Source: Arenibacter amylolyticus
GTDB taxonomy: Bacteria; Bacteroidota; Bacteroidia; Flavobacteriales; Flavobacteriaceae
NCBI RefSeq assembly: GCF_002150785.1
Contig: NZ_MTAZ01000019.1
Coordinates: forward strand, 124,001-188,000
DNA: 64,000 nt
Direction: 5' to 3'
Shown: piece after piece, positions 1 to 9,565 of the stretch
How the letters are laid out: every line of letters begins with the position of its first letter
Numbering within the stretch: position 1 is the first letter of the stretch
The notes under the pieces: model-generated
Seen by the model: only the letters and a program-made list of their open reading frames with translations
Told to the model about the DNA's origin: nothing
Databases searched by the model: none
Made by a program: the position numbers and the translations under genes

Positions 1-1415
1 GCAAGCTCCCCGGCCACCACTTGGTAGGCTACTTTCACGATGTTAGAGGACGGATTGGTATAATTGGCAATTACGCTTTCGAGGGCGGGATTTTCTTGCA
101 TCGCTTTTAAAGCATCCAATTCTTCCCTAGCTTCTATCAGATTGTTTTTTCGGATAAAAGCAATGCCCCTTGCATAATGCCATATAAGCTTTAGGTGTAG
201 GTATTGATCCCCAGGATAGGGGGTAGTTAAGATTTCATTCCATTTTCCAAATCGGGAATAGGCTAAAAGAGGGGTAGCGGCAAAATCTTGTAAAAAGGGC
301 AGATTTTCCAATTCCCCAATAGGGACCTTTTCAGCTGTTTTTTTGGCGGCCTCAATGGCGGTATGGCTATCCCCCAAAAGACTGGAGGCCGACCATAAAA
401 AATGAAGGTTGTGTGGATAATACCCCAAAGGATACATGCCCTGTGCATAACACTGTGAAATATAATCCTCATCTGCTAAAATTGCAGCTTTATTGGATTC
501 TACCGCGTCTTTATACCTGCCCACACGTATATAGATATGGGAAGGCATGTGTACTAGATGGCCCGCTGCCGGTATTAAAGATCCCAGTTTGTCTGCGCTG
601 GTAACGGCTATGTCTGGATAGGGGAGCTCTACCATATGAATGTAGTAATGGTGCGCACCGGGATGGTTGGGGTTAATCGCTAAGGCACGTTCCAAGGCAG
701 TCTTTCCTTTGGGGGTGTTCTTAGCCGGATTCCCTTCCTTATCCCAATAGTTCCAAGGGGTGGTATTCATCACTGCTTCCGCATACAACGTCTGTAGGTC
801 TGCATCCTCAGGGAATTTCGCTGCTACTGCTGCCATTGCCCCCATGTAGGCCTCATTAAGCTGTACTATGTCTGCAGACAAATCCTCGCTATACCGATGG
901 GTCAATGCCGTTATCAGTGCCTGTTCCTTTGGGGAGGCATCTGCAGCTAACTTTTTAGCTTTCATCAGGGCTTCGTATGCTTTGGTTTTGCGTTCGTCAT
1001 CGGGGAGAGGATCGTTTATGTTGGGCCCCAGCACATAAGCCTGTCCCCAATAAGTGATGGCCGATTGGGGATCTAGTCTACTAGCTTCCATAAACGATCT
1101 GTGCGCCTCTGCATGATTAAAAGCGTAGGCGAGTTTTAATCCTTGATCAAAAAAAGACTGTGCCCTTTCATTCTTGGTACTTATCTTAAAATGATGGTTC
1201 CCCATATTCTCAAACAAAGGGGATATCTGCTGGGTAGTATCCACATTATTCAACATAAACTTGGCTACTGTACATTTCATGGAATACAGGGAAGCCTGCT
1301 GAGGCTTGGCAATGATGGTCCCCTCTTGGTTTTTTTCCGTTGGCACGGCAATTAAAATAAGAAGGACAAAACAGAGAATAATGGTAATTAATACTTGGGC
1401 TGACTTTGTTTTCAT
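1..1415 (-). CDS. Tetratricopeptide-repeat protein, 3' end cut by window edge
   Basis: The gene begins with ATG at 1415, preceded by an in-frame TAA a few codons upstream, and reads open to the first base, so about 471 residues are present and the C terminus is missing. The first 25 residues are a hydrophobic signal or anchor segment. Next come helical TPR-like repeats, for example around AYAFNHAEAHRSFMEASRLD and GKTALERALAINPNHPGAHH. This resembles flavobacterial TPR proteins of about 550-600 residues that carry no catalytic motif. The role is unknown; an envelope-facing scaffold is an inference. No partner gene is visible on either side. Confidence 0.8.
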   Translation of the reverse strand, partial: MKTKSAQVLITIILCFVLLILIAVPTEKNQEGTIIAKPQQASLYSMKCTVAKFMLNNVDTTQQISPLFENMGNHHFKISTKNERAQSFFDQGLKLAYAFNHAEAHRSFMEASRLDPQSAITYWGQAYVLGPNINDPLPDDERKTKAYEALMKAKKLAADASPKEQALITALTHRYSEDLSADIVQLNEAYMGAMAAVAAKFPEDADLQTLYAEAVMNTTPWNYWDKEGNPAKNTPKGKTALERALAINPNHPGAHHYYIHMVELPYPDIAVTSADKLGSLIPAAGHLVHMPSHIYIRVGRYKDAVESNKAAILADEDYISQCYAQGMYPLGYYPHNLHFLWSASSLLGDSHTAIEAAKKTAEKVPIGELENLPFLQDFAATPLLAYSRFGKWNEILTTPYPGDQYLHLKLIWHYARGIAFIRKNNLIEAREELDALKAMQENPALESVIANYTNPSSNIVKVAYQVVAGEL

Positions 1416-1935
1416 CGGACTGCGTTTTTGTAATTAATGAACCATAATCAAAATGGAAATGATGAAGGTTTTTAAGCAATTACTTGGCATAACTCAGGTC
1501 ATTCTTACTATAATACCTGGTCGCTACGATATCATCCATAGTTATATCACAAGGGCTTCCGCACTTGTAGCGCCGTATAGGGCTAAAGCATTTGGTAATG
1601 AGAAGGGGCGTTAACTGTACAATGCGTCTTGAGGGGCGATTTTTTAAATTAACCTATGCCAATATAGACGCGCATAAACCAGCAATGGCTGTTCAAAAGA
1701 AATTTGTGGGGGATAAAATTCCTTGCTTTCGGGGAAATATTACAAAGTGGAATCAGTAAAACCTAGAGCCACTACCTCTAAAGTTAATTAATTTTTAGTT
1801 ATGACGGAAGTGTTATGGAAATTATTAAAAATTGTTAGGGTTGGGATATAGGAGTCTGGCGGGTAATATTAATGTAAACCTCCCTATTCAATAGCCGGTA
1901 TACGGTAATTGGTAGGATTGGTTGGGGCTATGTAA
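1416..1935. other. Intergenic stretch, no convincing gene
   Basis: About 520 bases separate the TPR gene from the DUF58 gene. Both flanking genes are on the minus strand, so this should hold the TPR gene promoter and the DUF58 operon end. A 45-codon plus-strand ORF runs from ATG 1622 to TAA 1757, but it has no recognisable domain. No tRNA, repeat or clear terminator was seen. Confidence 0.5.
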
Positions 1936-3270
1936 TTACAACAGTCCCCTAGCTTTTATTTCCAAGTACTTGTTGATGGTGTTTACGGTTAGGTTTTCGG
2001 GTTTGCTAAGGATAGTCTGTATACCATGCTTTTGCAATTCGGTTACAATGAGTTTCTTTTCGTATATAAACTTCTCTGCGATGGTCTTCTCAAATATTTG
2101 TAGGGTGGTGGTTGCCTTTTTTTCTGAAAAATGATTTAGTTCTGTGTTCTCAAAGAAAATAACAACCAATAAGTGCTGTTTGGCAATAGCCTGTAAATAG
2201 GGGAGTTGTCTTTCTAGGGCATCCAAAGTTTCAAAATTGGTGTACAACAACAGTAGGCTCCTATGCGGTATATTTCTTTTGATATCGGCGTATAACATGC
2301 TAAAATCGCTTTCAACAAAATTGGTCTTAACATTATATAGGGTTTCTAAGATGAGGTTCATCTGAGCGCTTCGCCTTTCTGCCACCACCCTGTTTTCTAT
2401 CTTGTTGCTGAAGGTAAACATCCCCGCCTTATCCTGTTTTTTTAGAGCGATATTGGAAATTACCAAGGTGGAGTTCACAGCGTAATCCAATAAACTAAGA
2501 CCATTAAAGGGCATTTTCATTACACGTCCCTTATCTATGATGGCGTAGATTGGCTGTGAGCGTTCGTCTTGATATTGATTAACCATCAATTGCCCTCTTT
2601 TGGCCGTGGCTTTCCAATTAATATCACGTACGTCGTCGCCTAACACATAGTCCTTTATCTGTTCAAACTCCATGGTATGCCCAATTCTGCGTATTTTTTT
2701 AAGGCCATATTCATGCAATCGGTTGGTAAAGGCCATAAGATTGTATTTGCGGAGCTGTAAGAAGGAAGGGTAAACGGGAACCTCCTGTTGATAGCCAAAT
2801 GTATATCTTTTGGCAACCAATCCAATAGGGGAGCGGGCAAAAATATTTAGATTCCCAAAGACATAGACCCCCCGTTGGGTGGGGCGTAGTTGATAGGTGA
2901 AGCGCTTGGAATTTCCCTTGTTTAAGGTGGCTAAAATTTTAAAATCCCGCTTTTGGAATTGATGGGGTACCTCGTCCAACACCTTAATGGTTACACGGAA
3001 TAAATAGGTGTTAGAGATACGGACCTCTATGTCATTTGCATCTCCGTTAGATAACTTTTCGGGCACAGTACGCGCTCCTATAACTTTTCCTTTGGAAGCA
3101 AATAACAGCAATAAATCCGTTAAAACAAGCAAGATAAATATATAGAATAGCCATTTAATCACCCCTAGGAGGTGGGGAAATGGGTGGGAGAGAATAAACC
3201 CTAGCACCAGTCCGGTGAGTACGATAAAAAATCGTTTCTCTAGATAGGTGTTTTTAAAAAATTGCTTCAA
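1936..3270 (-). CDS. DUF58 domain protein (MoxR-associated)
   Basis: A 444-residue protein with two membrane helices near residues 13-58, a beta-rich extracytoplasmic part, and a DUF58 core at about 197-240 (DDVRDINWKATAKRGQ), followed by a VWA-like C-terminal region. DUF58 proteins are almost always encoded next to MoxR AAA ATPases, as here, and are thought to be their substrates or adaptors in metal-cofactor insertion or complex assembly. It is the last gene of a minus-strand operon (SpoIIM, membrane protein, DUF4129, DUF4350, MoxR, DUF58), 35 bases after moxR. The exact role in this organism is not known. Confidence 0.9.
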   Translation of the reverse strand: MKQFFKNTYLEKRFFIVLTGLVLGFILSHPFPHLLGVIKWLFYIFILLVLTDLLLLFASKGKVIGARTVPEKLSNGDANDIEVRISNTYLFRVTIKVLDEVPHQFQKRDFKILATLNKGNSKRFTYQLRPTQRGVYVFGNLNIFARSPIGLVAKRYTFGYQQEVPVYPSFLQLRKYNLMAFTNRLHEYGLKKIRRIGHTMEFEQIKDYVLGDDVRDINWKATAKRGQLMVNQYQDERSQPIYAIIDKGRVMKMPFNGLSLLDYAVNSTLVISNIALKKQDKAGMFTFSNKIENRVVAERRSAQMNLILETLYNVKTNFVESDFSMLYADIKRNIPHRSLLLLYTNFETLDALERQLPYLQAIAKQHLLVVIFFENTELNHFSEKKATTTLQIFEKTIAEKFIYEKKLIVTELQKHGIQTILSKPENLTVNTINKYLEIKARGLL

Positions 3271-3305
3271 AATGCTGATTTATTAAGGAATAAAACTTCT
3301 TTGAC

Positions 3306-4310
3306 CTACCTGGGGATTTCCATAGTTTCAATAATTTGTGTAATCACCTTGTCTGGTGTCAATCCCTCCATTTCACGTTCTGGTGTTAATATAATACGAT
3401 GTCCCAAAACGGCGATGGCCACTTTTTTAATATCGTCCGGAGTAACAAAATCGCGCCCGTTTATTGCGGCCATGGCTTTGGAAGCGTCCATAATGGCAAT
3501 GGAGGCCCTTGGTGAGGCCCCAAGGTAGAGATTGGCATTTATCCGGGTGTTGTTTACAATTCCAGCTATATACTTCATCAAATTCTGCTCTATAATGATT
3601 TCCTTGATGGTATCTTGGTAAGCGCTAATCTGGTCTGCGCTGAGCACTGGGGCTATTTCTTCTTCCACTGCTTTATTTTTTTGTTGGTGCTTGCTTTCCA
3701 AAATCATGATCTCTTCCTCTAGAGAGGGGTAGTTTACCTTAATTTTAAAAAGGAAGCGGTCTAATTGTGCCTCGGGCAGTCTATAGGTACCTTCCTGCTC
3801 AATGGGGTTTTGGGTGGCAAATACCAAAAATGGGGCTTGCATTTTGTGTTCCGTCCCATCCATGGTAATCTGTCTTTCTGCCATTGCCTCAAATAGGGCG
3901 GCCTGCGTTTTGGCCGGAGCTCTATTTATCTCATCGATTAAAATAATATTGGAAAATAACGGCCCTTTCTTAAATTCAAATTCCGAAGTCTTTACATTAA
4001 AAATGGCCGTCCCTAAAATATCACTGGGCATTAGGTCTGGCGTAAACTGAATTCTATTAAAATCTACGCTCATAGTCCTAGCTAAGAGTTTAGCGGTCAC
4101 GGTTTTTGCCACTCCGGGAACCCCTTCAATGAGAGAATGTCCATTGGCCAAAATGGAGATAATTAGAAGTTGAATCATATCCTGTTGTCCAATGATCACT
4201 TTCCCTAGTTCGGACTTTATCTGTGTCACGGAGGCCTGTAATTCACTAAGGTCTATTCGGTTCCTAAACTCCAATGGATTTTGGGCGTTTTCCTTTGATA
4301 TTTCTTCCAT
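3306..4310 (-). CDS. MoxR-family AAA+ ATPase
   Basis: A 334-residue AAA+ ATPase. The Walker A motif is GVPGVAKT at residues 63-70, Walker B is ILIDEINRAP at about 123-132, and an ATQNP sensor-1 motif and an arginine-rich AAA lid follow. MoxR ATPases act as chaperones that help assemble or activate partner complexes, usually with VWA or DUF58 proteins. It lies 2 bases after the DUF4350 gene and 35 bases before the DUF58 gene, so the three are almost certainly co-transcribed. The length is normal and all ATPase motifs are present. Confidence 0.95.
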   Translation of the reverse strand: MEEISKENAQNPLEFRNRIDLSELQASVTQIKSELGKVIIGQQDMIQLLIISILANGHSLIEGVPGVAKTVTAKLLARTMSVDFNRIQFTPDLMPSDILGTAIFNVKTSEFEFKKGPLFSNIILIDEINRAPAKTQAALFEAMAERQITMDGTEHKMQAPFLVFATQNPIEQEGTYRLPEAQLDRFLFKIKVNYPSLEEEIMILESKHQQKNKAVEEEIAPVLSADQISAYQDTIKEIIIEQNLMKYIAGIVNNTRINANLYLGASPRASIAIMDASKAMAAINGRDFVTPDDIKKVAIAVLGHRIILTPEREMEGLTPDKVITQIIETMEIPR

Positions 4311-4312
4311 GC

Positions 4313-5524
4313 TTATTTTTTAAATTGTTCTATTTTTTTATTCAGGTTGATGAGGTCTTGTTCGTTGTGTTGTTTGTTGGTTTTCAATAGGATTAGTAAA
4401 TCGATCATCGCCTTGGTTTCTTCAAAGGATTTTCCTGATCTGGACGATAGCTCACTCACCGTTTTATCATTTATAGTGTGGGTGTTTATATAGTAACTAC
4501 TCCTTAGAAACTCTAAAAAGTAATTTATTTTTTTGGAAATTAGATCGCTGTAATCCCGATGGTCATGGTAAATACCCCCAACGGTCTTGGCAAAATCTAT
4601 GGAAGAGTTTTCCAAGGGAGGTATTACCGGGATGATGCGTTGTTCCCTTTTGCCTTTAAACAATACAAAAATTAAAATTCCGGTTACCCCTAAATAATAG
4701 GCCCATTTTAGAGCGGGTTGGTTAAGGACAAAGCGCATGGGAGAATCTATAATAACCCTCCCAGCTTTTTTGTAATTGTCCCAGTAAACCGGAGCTTGGT
4801 TTAAATACGAAAGCGCATTCCCAACATACTCCTGGTTGCCACCAAGCATATAATAGTTGGTAAAAGCTTGGGGTGTGGTATTCAAATAAAAATTCCCTTG
4901 TCCAAAGGATACTCGGATATAGTTGGGCCGTTTGGTGTTTTTTAGGGAATCCATGGGCAGTGATCCAACCCGTTCAGGGAAGGTAATATGTCCCAAGACC
5001 GTGGTCTTTACCGTGTCTACGGAAGTAAAATGGGTATTGTAGAGGCCACGGGTCATGGCATAGTTCCTATTAGGGAATGTGGGGTGGGTAAGCTTAATTT
5101 GTACACTATCTTCCTTAAGGGTAGGTAAAGACGCTATGCTTAAATTTAAAGTGTCCATTAGAAAGTTACCAAAACTAGTGGCGGCCAGAAAGGCATCATT
5201 ACCAGCATCCACGTAATTTAGCAATTGGTTCACCTCCTGTTTGTCTAGTTCCAAATAATTATTGATTAAAAGGTAATTGGATCTTTTATCGGATTGGTGC
5301 TTGGATAGGGGGTTGTATAGGCTTTGCTCTACCTTAACTATGTTTTGGGCCGGAAATATTTGTGGCAATTCTTCATATAGCACATAGCACCCAAAAGGAA
5401 TTTTATCTCCAGCGGTGTAGGAAGGTTTCCAATTGATAGGCCTAGGACGCACAATTTCTGTGAAAATTATGCCTAGTAGCACGGTTAAAAATAACCCGAT
5501 AATGATTTTAGACCGTTTATCCAT
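4313..5524 (-). CDS. DUF4350 domain protein
   Basis: A 403-residue protein with an N-terminal membrane helix (about 7-23) and a second helix near 275-292, enclosing a periplasmic domain with the features of DUF4350 (GATase-like, YVLYEELPQIFP near residues 48-58). A cytoplasmic tail of about 110 residues follows. DUF4350 genes are regular neighbours of MoxR and DUF4129 genes in Bacteroidota. The start overlaps the end of the DUF4129 gene by 8 bases, which suggests coupled translation. The molecular function is unknown. Confidence 0.85.
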   Translation of the reverse strand: MDKRSKIIIGLFLTVLLGIIFTEIVRPRPINWKPSYTAGDKIPFGCYVLYEELPQIFPAQNIVKVEQSLYNPLSKHQSDKRSNYLLINNYLELDKQEVNQLLNYVDAGNDAFLAATSFGNFLMDTLNLSIASLPTLKEDSVQIKLTHPTFPNRNYAMTRGLYNTHFTSVDTVKTTVLGHITFPERVGSLPMDSLKNTKRPNYIRVSFGQGNFYLNTTPQAFTNYYMLGGNQEYVGNALSYLNQAPVYWDNYKKAGRVIIDSPMRFVLNQPALKWAYYLGVTGILIFVLFKGKREQRIIPVIPPLENSSIDFAKTVGGIYHDHRDYSDLISKKINYFLEFLRSSYYINTHTINDKTVSELSSRSGKSFEETKAMIDLLILLKTNKQHNEQDLINLNKKIEQFKK

Positions 5525-6245
5525 GGCTGCTTGGATTATTTATAAGATCAAACTTTGGTTGTGCAGCCCTATAGGCAGCTTCATCAATTTCTTGCTCCCC
5601 GTACCACACGCATTCATACAAATAGGAAATCTCCTTAAAGAGAATTTTAAGGGAGGGAGAAGTGATTTCTTGCTCGTAATCTTGATTGGTTTTTTTGTAC
5701 TCCCAAGCAATAACATCATTGCTGGATAGGGTTTTTAAGGCTATCAAATATTGATACCGAATAGCAGATCGGTAGTTCTTTTGGTTAATCGCATTTGCTA
5801 ACAAGGCCTCCAAATCAATTTGATCTATATGTTCTTCGGATAGATTGAGAGGATCTAAAGAAGAGGCTTTTTTATTGAAAATGTGTGAAACTTGCTGCCC
5901 CGTTAAAAATTTTATCAATAGATAAATAGCCAGTAGCCCCATAAGAAGGTAGATCACTACCTCTAATACTTTTGCAATGTCGGCAGGAATTTCTATTCCA
6001 AACAAACCGTGTAGCCCATCTGAAAGCCAGGTAATAGTTCGCAATACTAAATTTTGTGACTCTCCATCGGCAAGTTCGTAATTAAATTCCTTACCGTTAT
6101 ACTTATTGCTAAGGTCTTCCTTAAAGCTCCTAATCACCAAGGGGGTACTGTTATCTTCGGTCAGGACAAGGCTATCCTTAATCTCTTGGGAAAATCCCAT
6201 GGAATAACTAAAAAATGCGAAAAGGGAATACAATCGTTTTCTCAA
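5517..6245 (-). CDS. DUF4129 domain membrane protein
   Basis: A 242-residue protein with a probable signal peptide (residues 1-20, ending GFSQ), a membrane helix near 90-112 (VVIYLLMGLLAIYLLIKFL), and a C-terminal DUF4129-like region of about 100 residues. DUF4129 is often fused to transglutaminase domains; here it stands alone. The start overlaps the preceding gene by 4 bases (ATGA type), and it belongs to the MoxR operon. Its function is unknown, but an envelope role beside the MoxR-DUF58 pair is likely from context. Confidence 0.8.
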   Translation of the reverse strand: MRKRLYSLFAFFSYSMGFSQEIKDSLVLTEDNSTPLVIRSFKEDLSNKYNGKEFNYELADGESQNLVLRTITWLSDGLHGLFGIEIPADIAKVLEVVIYLLMGLLAIYLLIKFLTGQQVSHIFNKKASSLDPLNLSEEHIDQIDLEALLANAINQKNYRSAIRYQYLIALKTLSSNDVIAWEYKKTNQDYEQEITSPSLKILFKEISYLYECVWYGEQEIDEAAYRAAQPKFDLINNPSSHG

Positions 6246-7183
6246 AGGTCTGGGCTTCCTATTTGGTCTATCTTGTTTCTAGTGTGAAGATTATATGTTT
6301 TTTCGTGCAGGGAGTAATATAAAATTCCGTTTACAAATTGTGATAAGCATTGCGAATATACCATAAGGATCAACAACAAGCAGGTACCCAAGGTGTAAAC
6401 TATGGTGGGGACCAAGGAAGTGGTTAAATCTACATCGTTTTGCACCACGTGAAACGTATAGATGCCTACCAGGGTTCCGGGGATCATTAAAACCAATAAG
6501 AACAATAAGCCAATTAGAAACCCAAGGATAAAATTAACGCCTACTGCCCTCCAAAAGTTTTTGGAAACCAAATTCCAACCTTCTCCAAGAGCTTCCATGA
6601 CCCCTCTTTTTTCTTTTAACATGGCAAAAAACGAGACCCCTACCCAGGCCATGAAAAAATATTGAACCACATATTGAGCAATCATTCCAACAAGTGGGAT
6701 AATAGCCAAAATAACGGCTATGAGCATATATCCAAAAAATGCTAAGATCATCACTAAAATAAAGGCTAGAATATTTCCCATATTGCGCTTAACGGTTTCC
6801 CATACGGAGGACTTATTAATATTTTGCCCTTCTTGTTCTTCGTAATGAATCATATAGGAGGTGCTTAGACTATAATTGAGGATGGCGACCACAAGGAAAA
6901 TAATAAAGAACAGGACACCGCCAATAATAAAGTAAGTCCATGGTTCCGAAGCGGTAATCATGCCTCCCAGAGGGTTTTGCTCATTGGCGATAAGGGCTAG
7001 CACCCCAGATACCATCAGGTAGCTAACTACCAGCAGACCAATAAGAAATACGCCGTTGTAGCTGATGAAAATATTGGTGAAGTTTTTGAGGTTCCTTTTT
7101 AGGAAATCAAAATACAAGGAAATGATATCACCAAAGTCCCTGTTTATTTTAAGTTCGATAAACTGCTGATCCTTTTCGTTCAT
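6242..7183 (-). CDS. Polytopic membrane protein of the MoxR/SpoIIM operon
   Basis: A 313-residue protein with about six hydrophobic segments (near residues 42-66, 83-106, 135-160, 165-190, 215-240 and 255-285). It has the look of DUF975 or glycerophosphodiester-phosphodiesterase membrane-domain proteins, but no catalytic motif. Homologues sit between SpoIIM and DUF4129 genes in Flavobacteriaceae. The start at 7183 overlaps the end of the SpoIIM gene by 35 bases; no later methionine gives a better N terminus. The function is unknown. Confidence 0.75.
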   Translation of the reverse strand: MNEKDQQFIELKINRDFGDIISLYFDFLKRNLKNFTNIFISYNGVFLIGLLVVSYLMVSGVLALIANEQNPLGGMITASEPWTYFIIGGVLFFIIFLVVAILNYSLSTSYMIHYEEQEGQNINKSSVWETVKRNMGNILAFILVMILAFFGYMLIAVILAIIPLVGMIAQYVVQYFFMAWVGVSFFAMLKEKRGVMEALGEGWNLVSKNFWRAVGVNFILGFLIGLLFLLVLMIPGTLVGIYTFHVVQNDVDLTTSLVPTIVYTLGTCLLLILMVYSQCLSQFVNGILYYSLHEKTYNLHTRNKIDQIGSPDL

Positions 7184-8132
7184 TTTTTCGGTTTAGTAAG
7201 ATGGGGTATAGAATATAATAGTATACAATAAGGGAAAATGAGGCTCCGATAATGGTTAACGCCAACCAGACCGACATATTGGAGTAGCGGGTTATAAATC
7301 CTTCTATAAATCCGGCAAGGATAAAAAAGGGAACGGTACTCACCACAACCTTTAGTCCGTCTTTAGCGCCCTTCATAAAGGAAACCCGCCTAGAGAATGT
7401 TTTTGGAAAAAGTATACTATTTCCCATGATGAGTCCGGCACAACCTGCCACTACAATTACCGATATTTCTATGGTGCCGTGTAGCCATATCTGTTTATTA
7501 GCTTCAAAAAAGACCTGTTGTGTATAAAAAAAGGTGATAAAAGCTCCTAGCATAACGCCATTGCTAAAAAGAATATAGGCGGTACCAATACTTGTAATTA
7601 CCCCAAAAGCAAAAGCTAAAAATGCCACGCGTATATTATTGATGGTAATCCCTAGAAAGGACCCAATTTCACTGCCTCCCTTATAAATAGCGGTTGGGTC
7701 TCCCATGGCTATATTATTAAGGGTTTCGTTTATATAGGCATCTCCCAAAATTAGGCGTACAAAAGAATCGTCATAAAGTGAAGAGATACTCCCTATGGCT
7801 GCTGAGACGGCAAATAGTAAAAAAGCAAGGAGCAGGGTAGGGTGATATTGTTTAAAAAATAAAGGGAATTCGGTTTTCCAGAAATCTATGATCCTATTCC
7901 GACGCTCTTTTTTGTTCTTATATAGTTTTTGGTGGGCTTGTGAAGCCAAGGAGTTTAAATACAGTAAAGTCTTGCTGTCAGCATAATAGGTCTGTGCATA
8001 GGCAAGGTCATTGGTGAGTTTAATATAGGCATTGGCCAGTTGGTCTGGACTCATGTGAGCATTTAAGTTCATGGCCTTTTCAAATGCCACCCATTTTTCC
8101 TTATTTTGCCTCACGAAAGCAGCTTCACGCAT
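7149..8132 (-). CDS. SpoIIM-family (stage II sporulation protein M-like) membrane protein
   Basis: A 327-residue protein with a cytoplasmic helical N terminus of about 100 residues and then five or six membrane helices, including the SpoIIM-type segments around FGVITSIGTAYILFSNGVML and LHGTIEISVIVVAGCAGL. In Bacillus, SpoIIM helps hydrolyse peptidoglycan during engulfment. In non-sporulating Bacteroidota the family travels with RDD and MoxR genes and its role is unknown. It is the first gene of the minus-strand operon and is divergent from the RDD gene, with only 38 bases between the two starts. Confidence 0.88.
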   Translation of the reverse strand: MREAAFVRQNKEKWVAFEKAMNLNAHMSPDQLANAYIKLTNDLAYAQTYYADSKTLLYLNSLASQAHQKLYKNKKERRNRIIDFWKTEFPLFFKQYHPTLLLAFLLFAVSAAIGSISSLYDDSFVRLILGDAYINETLNNIAMGDPTAIYKGGSEIGSFLGITINNIRVAFLAFAFGVITSIGTAYILFSNGVMLGAFITFFYTQQVFFEANKQIWLHGTIEISVIVVAGCAGLIMGNSILFPKTFSRRVSFMKGAKDGLKVVVSTVPFFILAGFIEGFITRYSNMSVWLALTIIGASFSLIVYYYILYPILLNRKNERKGSAVYRT

Positions 8133-8170
8133 AGTGGAATTGTTGTTGGAAAAATAAAAATAGCATTAAT

Positions 8171-8896
8171 ATGTCCAACCTTCAAATCAATACAACGCAA
8201 AATGTAATGCTCCACTATAAAATTGTTGGGGTTGGGGAGCGGATTATCGCTTTTCTAATAGATGGCTTTTTACTATACCTCTATGCGGTACTAGTACAAT
8301 TCATAGGCACTGCTATTGGATATATTTGGGAGGATAGTTGGAGCCAGATAGGTTTGGTAAGCTTAATTTTTCTGCCTGCTATGTTCTATAGCTTGCTGAT
8401 GCATAGCTTATTCAACGGGCGTACCGTAGGGAAGATGCTTATGCAGATAAGAGTGGTACGGGTAGATGGGACTCCAGTACATTGGTCTAACCTCTTGGTG
8501 CGGTGGATGCTTAGACTCGTAGATATTTGGCTATTCTTTGGTTCAGTGGGGATATTGGCTATTTTGTTCACGGATAAAAAACAACGATTGGGGGATGCAG
8601 CGGCAGGAACGGTAGTGGTTAGCACCAAAAAAAAGGTGAAGGTTTCACACACTATATTGGAGGAGGTAGAGGAAAATTATATCCCTACTTTTACAAATGT
8701 CACCTTGTTAACAGACAAGGATGTAAGGCTTATAAAGGAAACCTACCAAATAGCAAAAAGTAGCAGGGATTACAAAACATTAACTGTGCTGCGAAATAAG
8801 ATAGAGCAGTTACTGAATACCCAATCCGATCTTTATGATATCCAATATTTGGATACAGTCCTTAAGGACTATAATTTTTATACCCAAAATATCTAG
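8171..8896 (+). CDS. RDD-family membrane protein
   Basis: A 241-residue protein with three predicted membrane helices in residues 22-135 that carry the RDD signature (RIIAFLIDGFLLYLY near 24-38; KQRLGDAAAG near 137-146). A soluble helical tail of about 90 residues follows. RDD proteins are of mostly unknown function; some have been linked to Na+/H+ exchange. It faces the SpoIIM operon head to head and is followed after 2 bases by the TRIC-like gene, so the latter is probably co-transcribed. Confidence 0.9.
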   Translation: MSNLQINTTQNVMLHYKIVGVGERIIAFLIDGFLLYLYAVLVQFIGTAIGYIWEDSWSQIGLVSLIFLPAMFYSLLMHSLFNGRTVGKMLMQIRVVRVDGTPVHWSNLLVRWMLRLVDIWLFFGSVGILAILFTDKKQRLGDAAAGTVVVSTKKKVKVSHTILEEVEENYIPTFTNVTLLTDKDVRLIKETYQIAKSSRDYKTLTVLRNKIEQLLNTQSDLYDIQYLDTVLKDYNFYTQNI

Positions 8897-8898
8897 TT

Positions 8899-9519
8899 AT
8901 GATGCACTTTGCTTTTGATGTAATAGGTACCGTTGCTTTTGCAATTTCGGGCGTAATGGTGGCTATGGATAAAAAACTAGATCTCTTCGGGGTTTTTATC
9001 ATCGCTTTTGTTACCGCGGTAGGTGGAGGTACTTTAAGGGATGTATTAATAGGAAACACGCCAGTTTTATGGATGCAAGATCATATTTATATTTACATCA
9101 TTACGGTTACAGTTATTCTATCCATCCTGCTGAGAAGTAAGATAAAGTATGTACGTACGTCTATCTTTTTGTTCGATAGTATTGGAATTGGCTTCTACAC
9201 CCTGTTGGGAATTACCAAGGGACTTAGCGTGGGGCTGTCTCCAGTTATGTGTATTGCCCTAGGAACTATGACCGCTTGTTTTGGAGGAGTTATACGCGAT
9301 ATCCTCTGTAATGAGATTCCAGTTATCTTTAGGAAAGAAATTTATGCAACCGCTTGTATTTCGGGAGGTATAAGTTTTTTCTTGATACGGGAACTTCCGA
9401 TAGATATACTCTATGCCGAAATTTTCACCATTCTTATAATCATTGGAATACGCTTATGGGCAGTTAAGTACCACATATCGCTACCCAACATTTATCGAAG
9501 TTTTAATACCATGGAATAA
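8899..9519 (+). CDS. Trimeric intracellular cation channel (TRIC/UPF0126) family protein
   Basis: A 206-residue membrane protein with two internally similar halves, each containing the glycine-rich UPF0126 signature (AVGGGTLRDVLIG near residues 40-52 and CFGGVIRDIL near 126-135). Prokaryotic TRIC homologues form K+-permeable trimeric channels. About seven helices fill the length. It starts 2 bases after the RDD gene stop, so it is in the same transcript. Family assignment is firm; ion specificity is inferred from characterised relatives. Confidence 0.9.
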   Translation: MMHFAFDVIGTVAFAISGVMVAMDKKLDLFGVFIIAFVTAVGGGTLRDVLIGNTPVLWMQDHIYIYIITVTVILSILLRSKIKYVRTSIFLFDSIGIGFYTLLGITKGLSVGLSPVMCIALGTMTACFGGVIRDILCNEIPVIFRKEIYATACISGGISFFLIRELPIDILYAEIFTILIIIGIRLWAVKYHISLPNIYRSFNTME

Positions 9520-9565
9520 ACTCAAAATCCCACCTGCACTTCTTTTGGGGTAATTGGTTTAGACC

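Noticed and set aside
1622-1759. 45-codon plus-strand ORF in the first intergenic stretch
   Set aside because: No domain, no conserved pattern, and no promoter or terminator; short enough to arise by chance.
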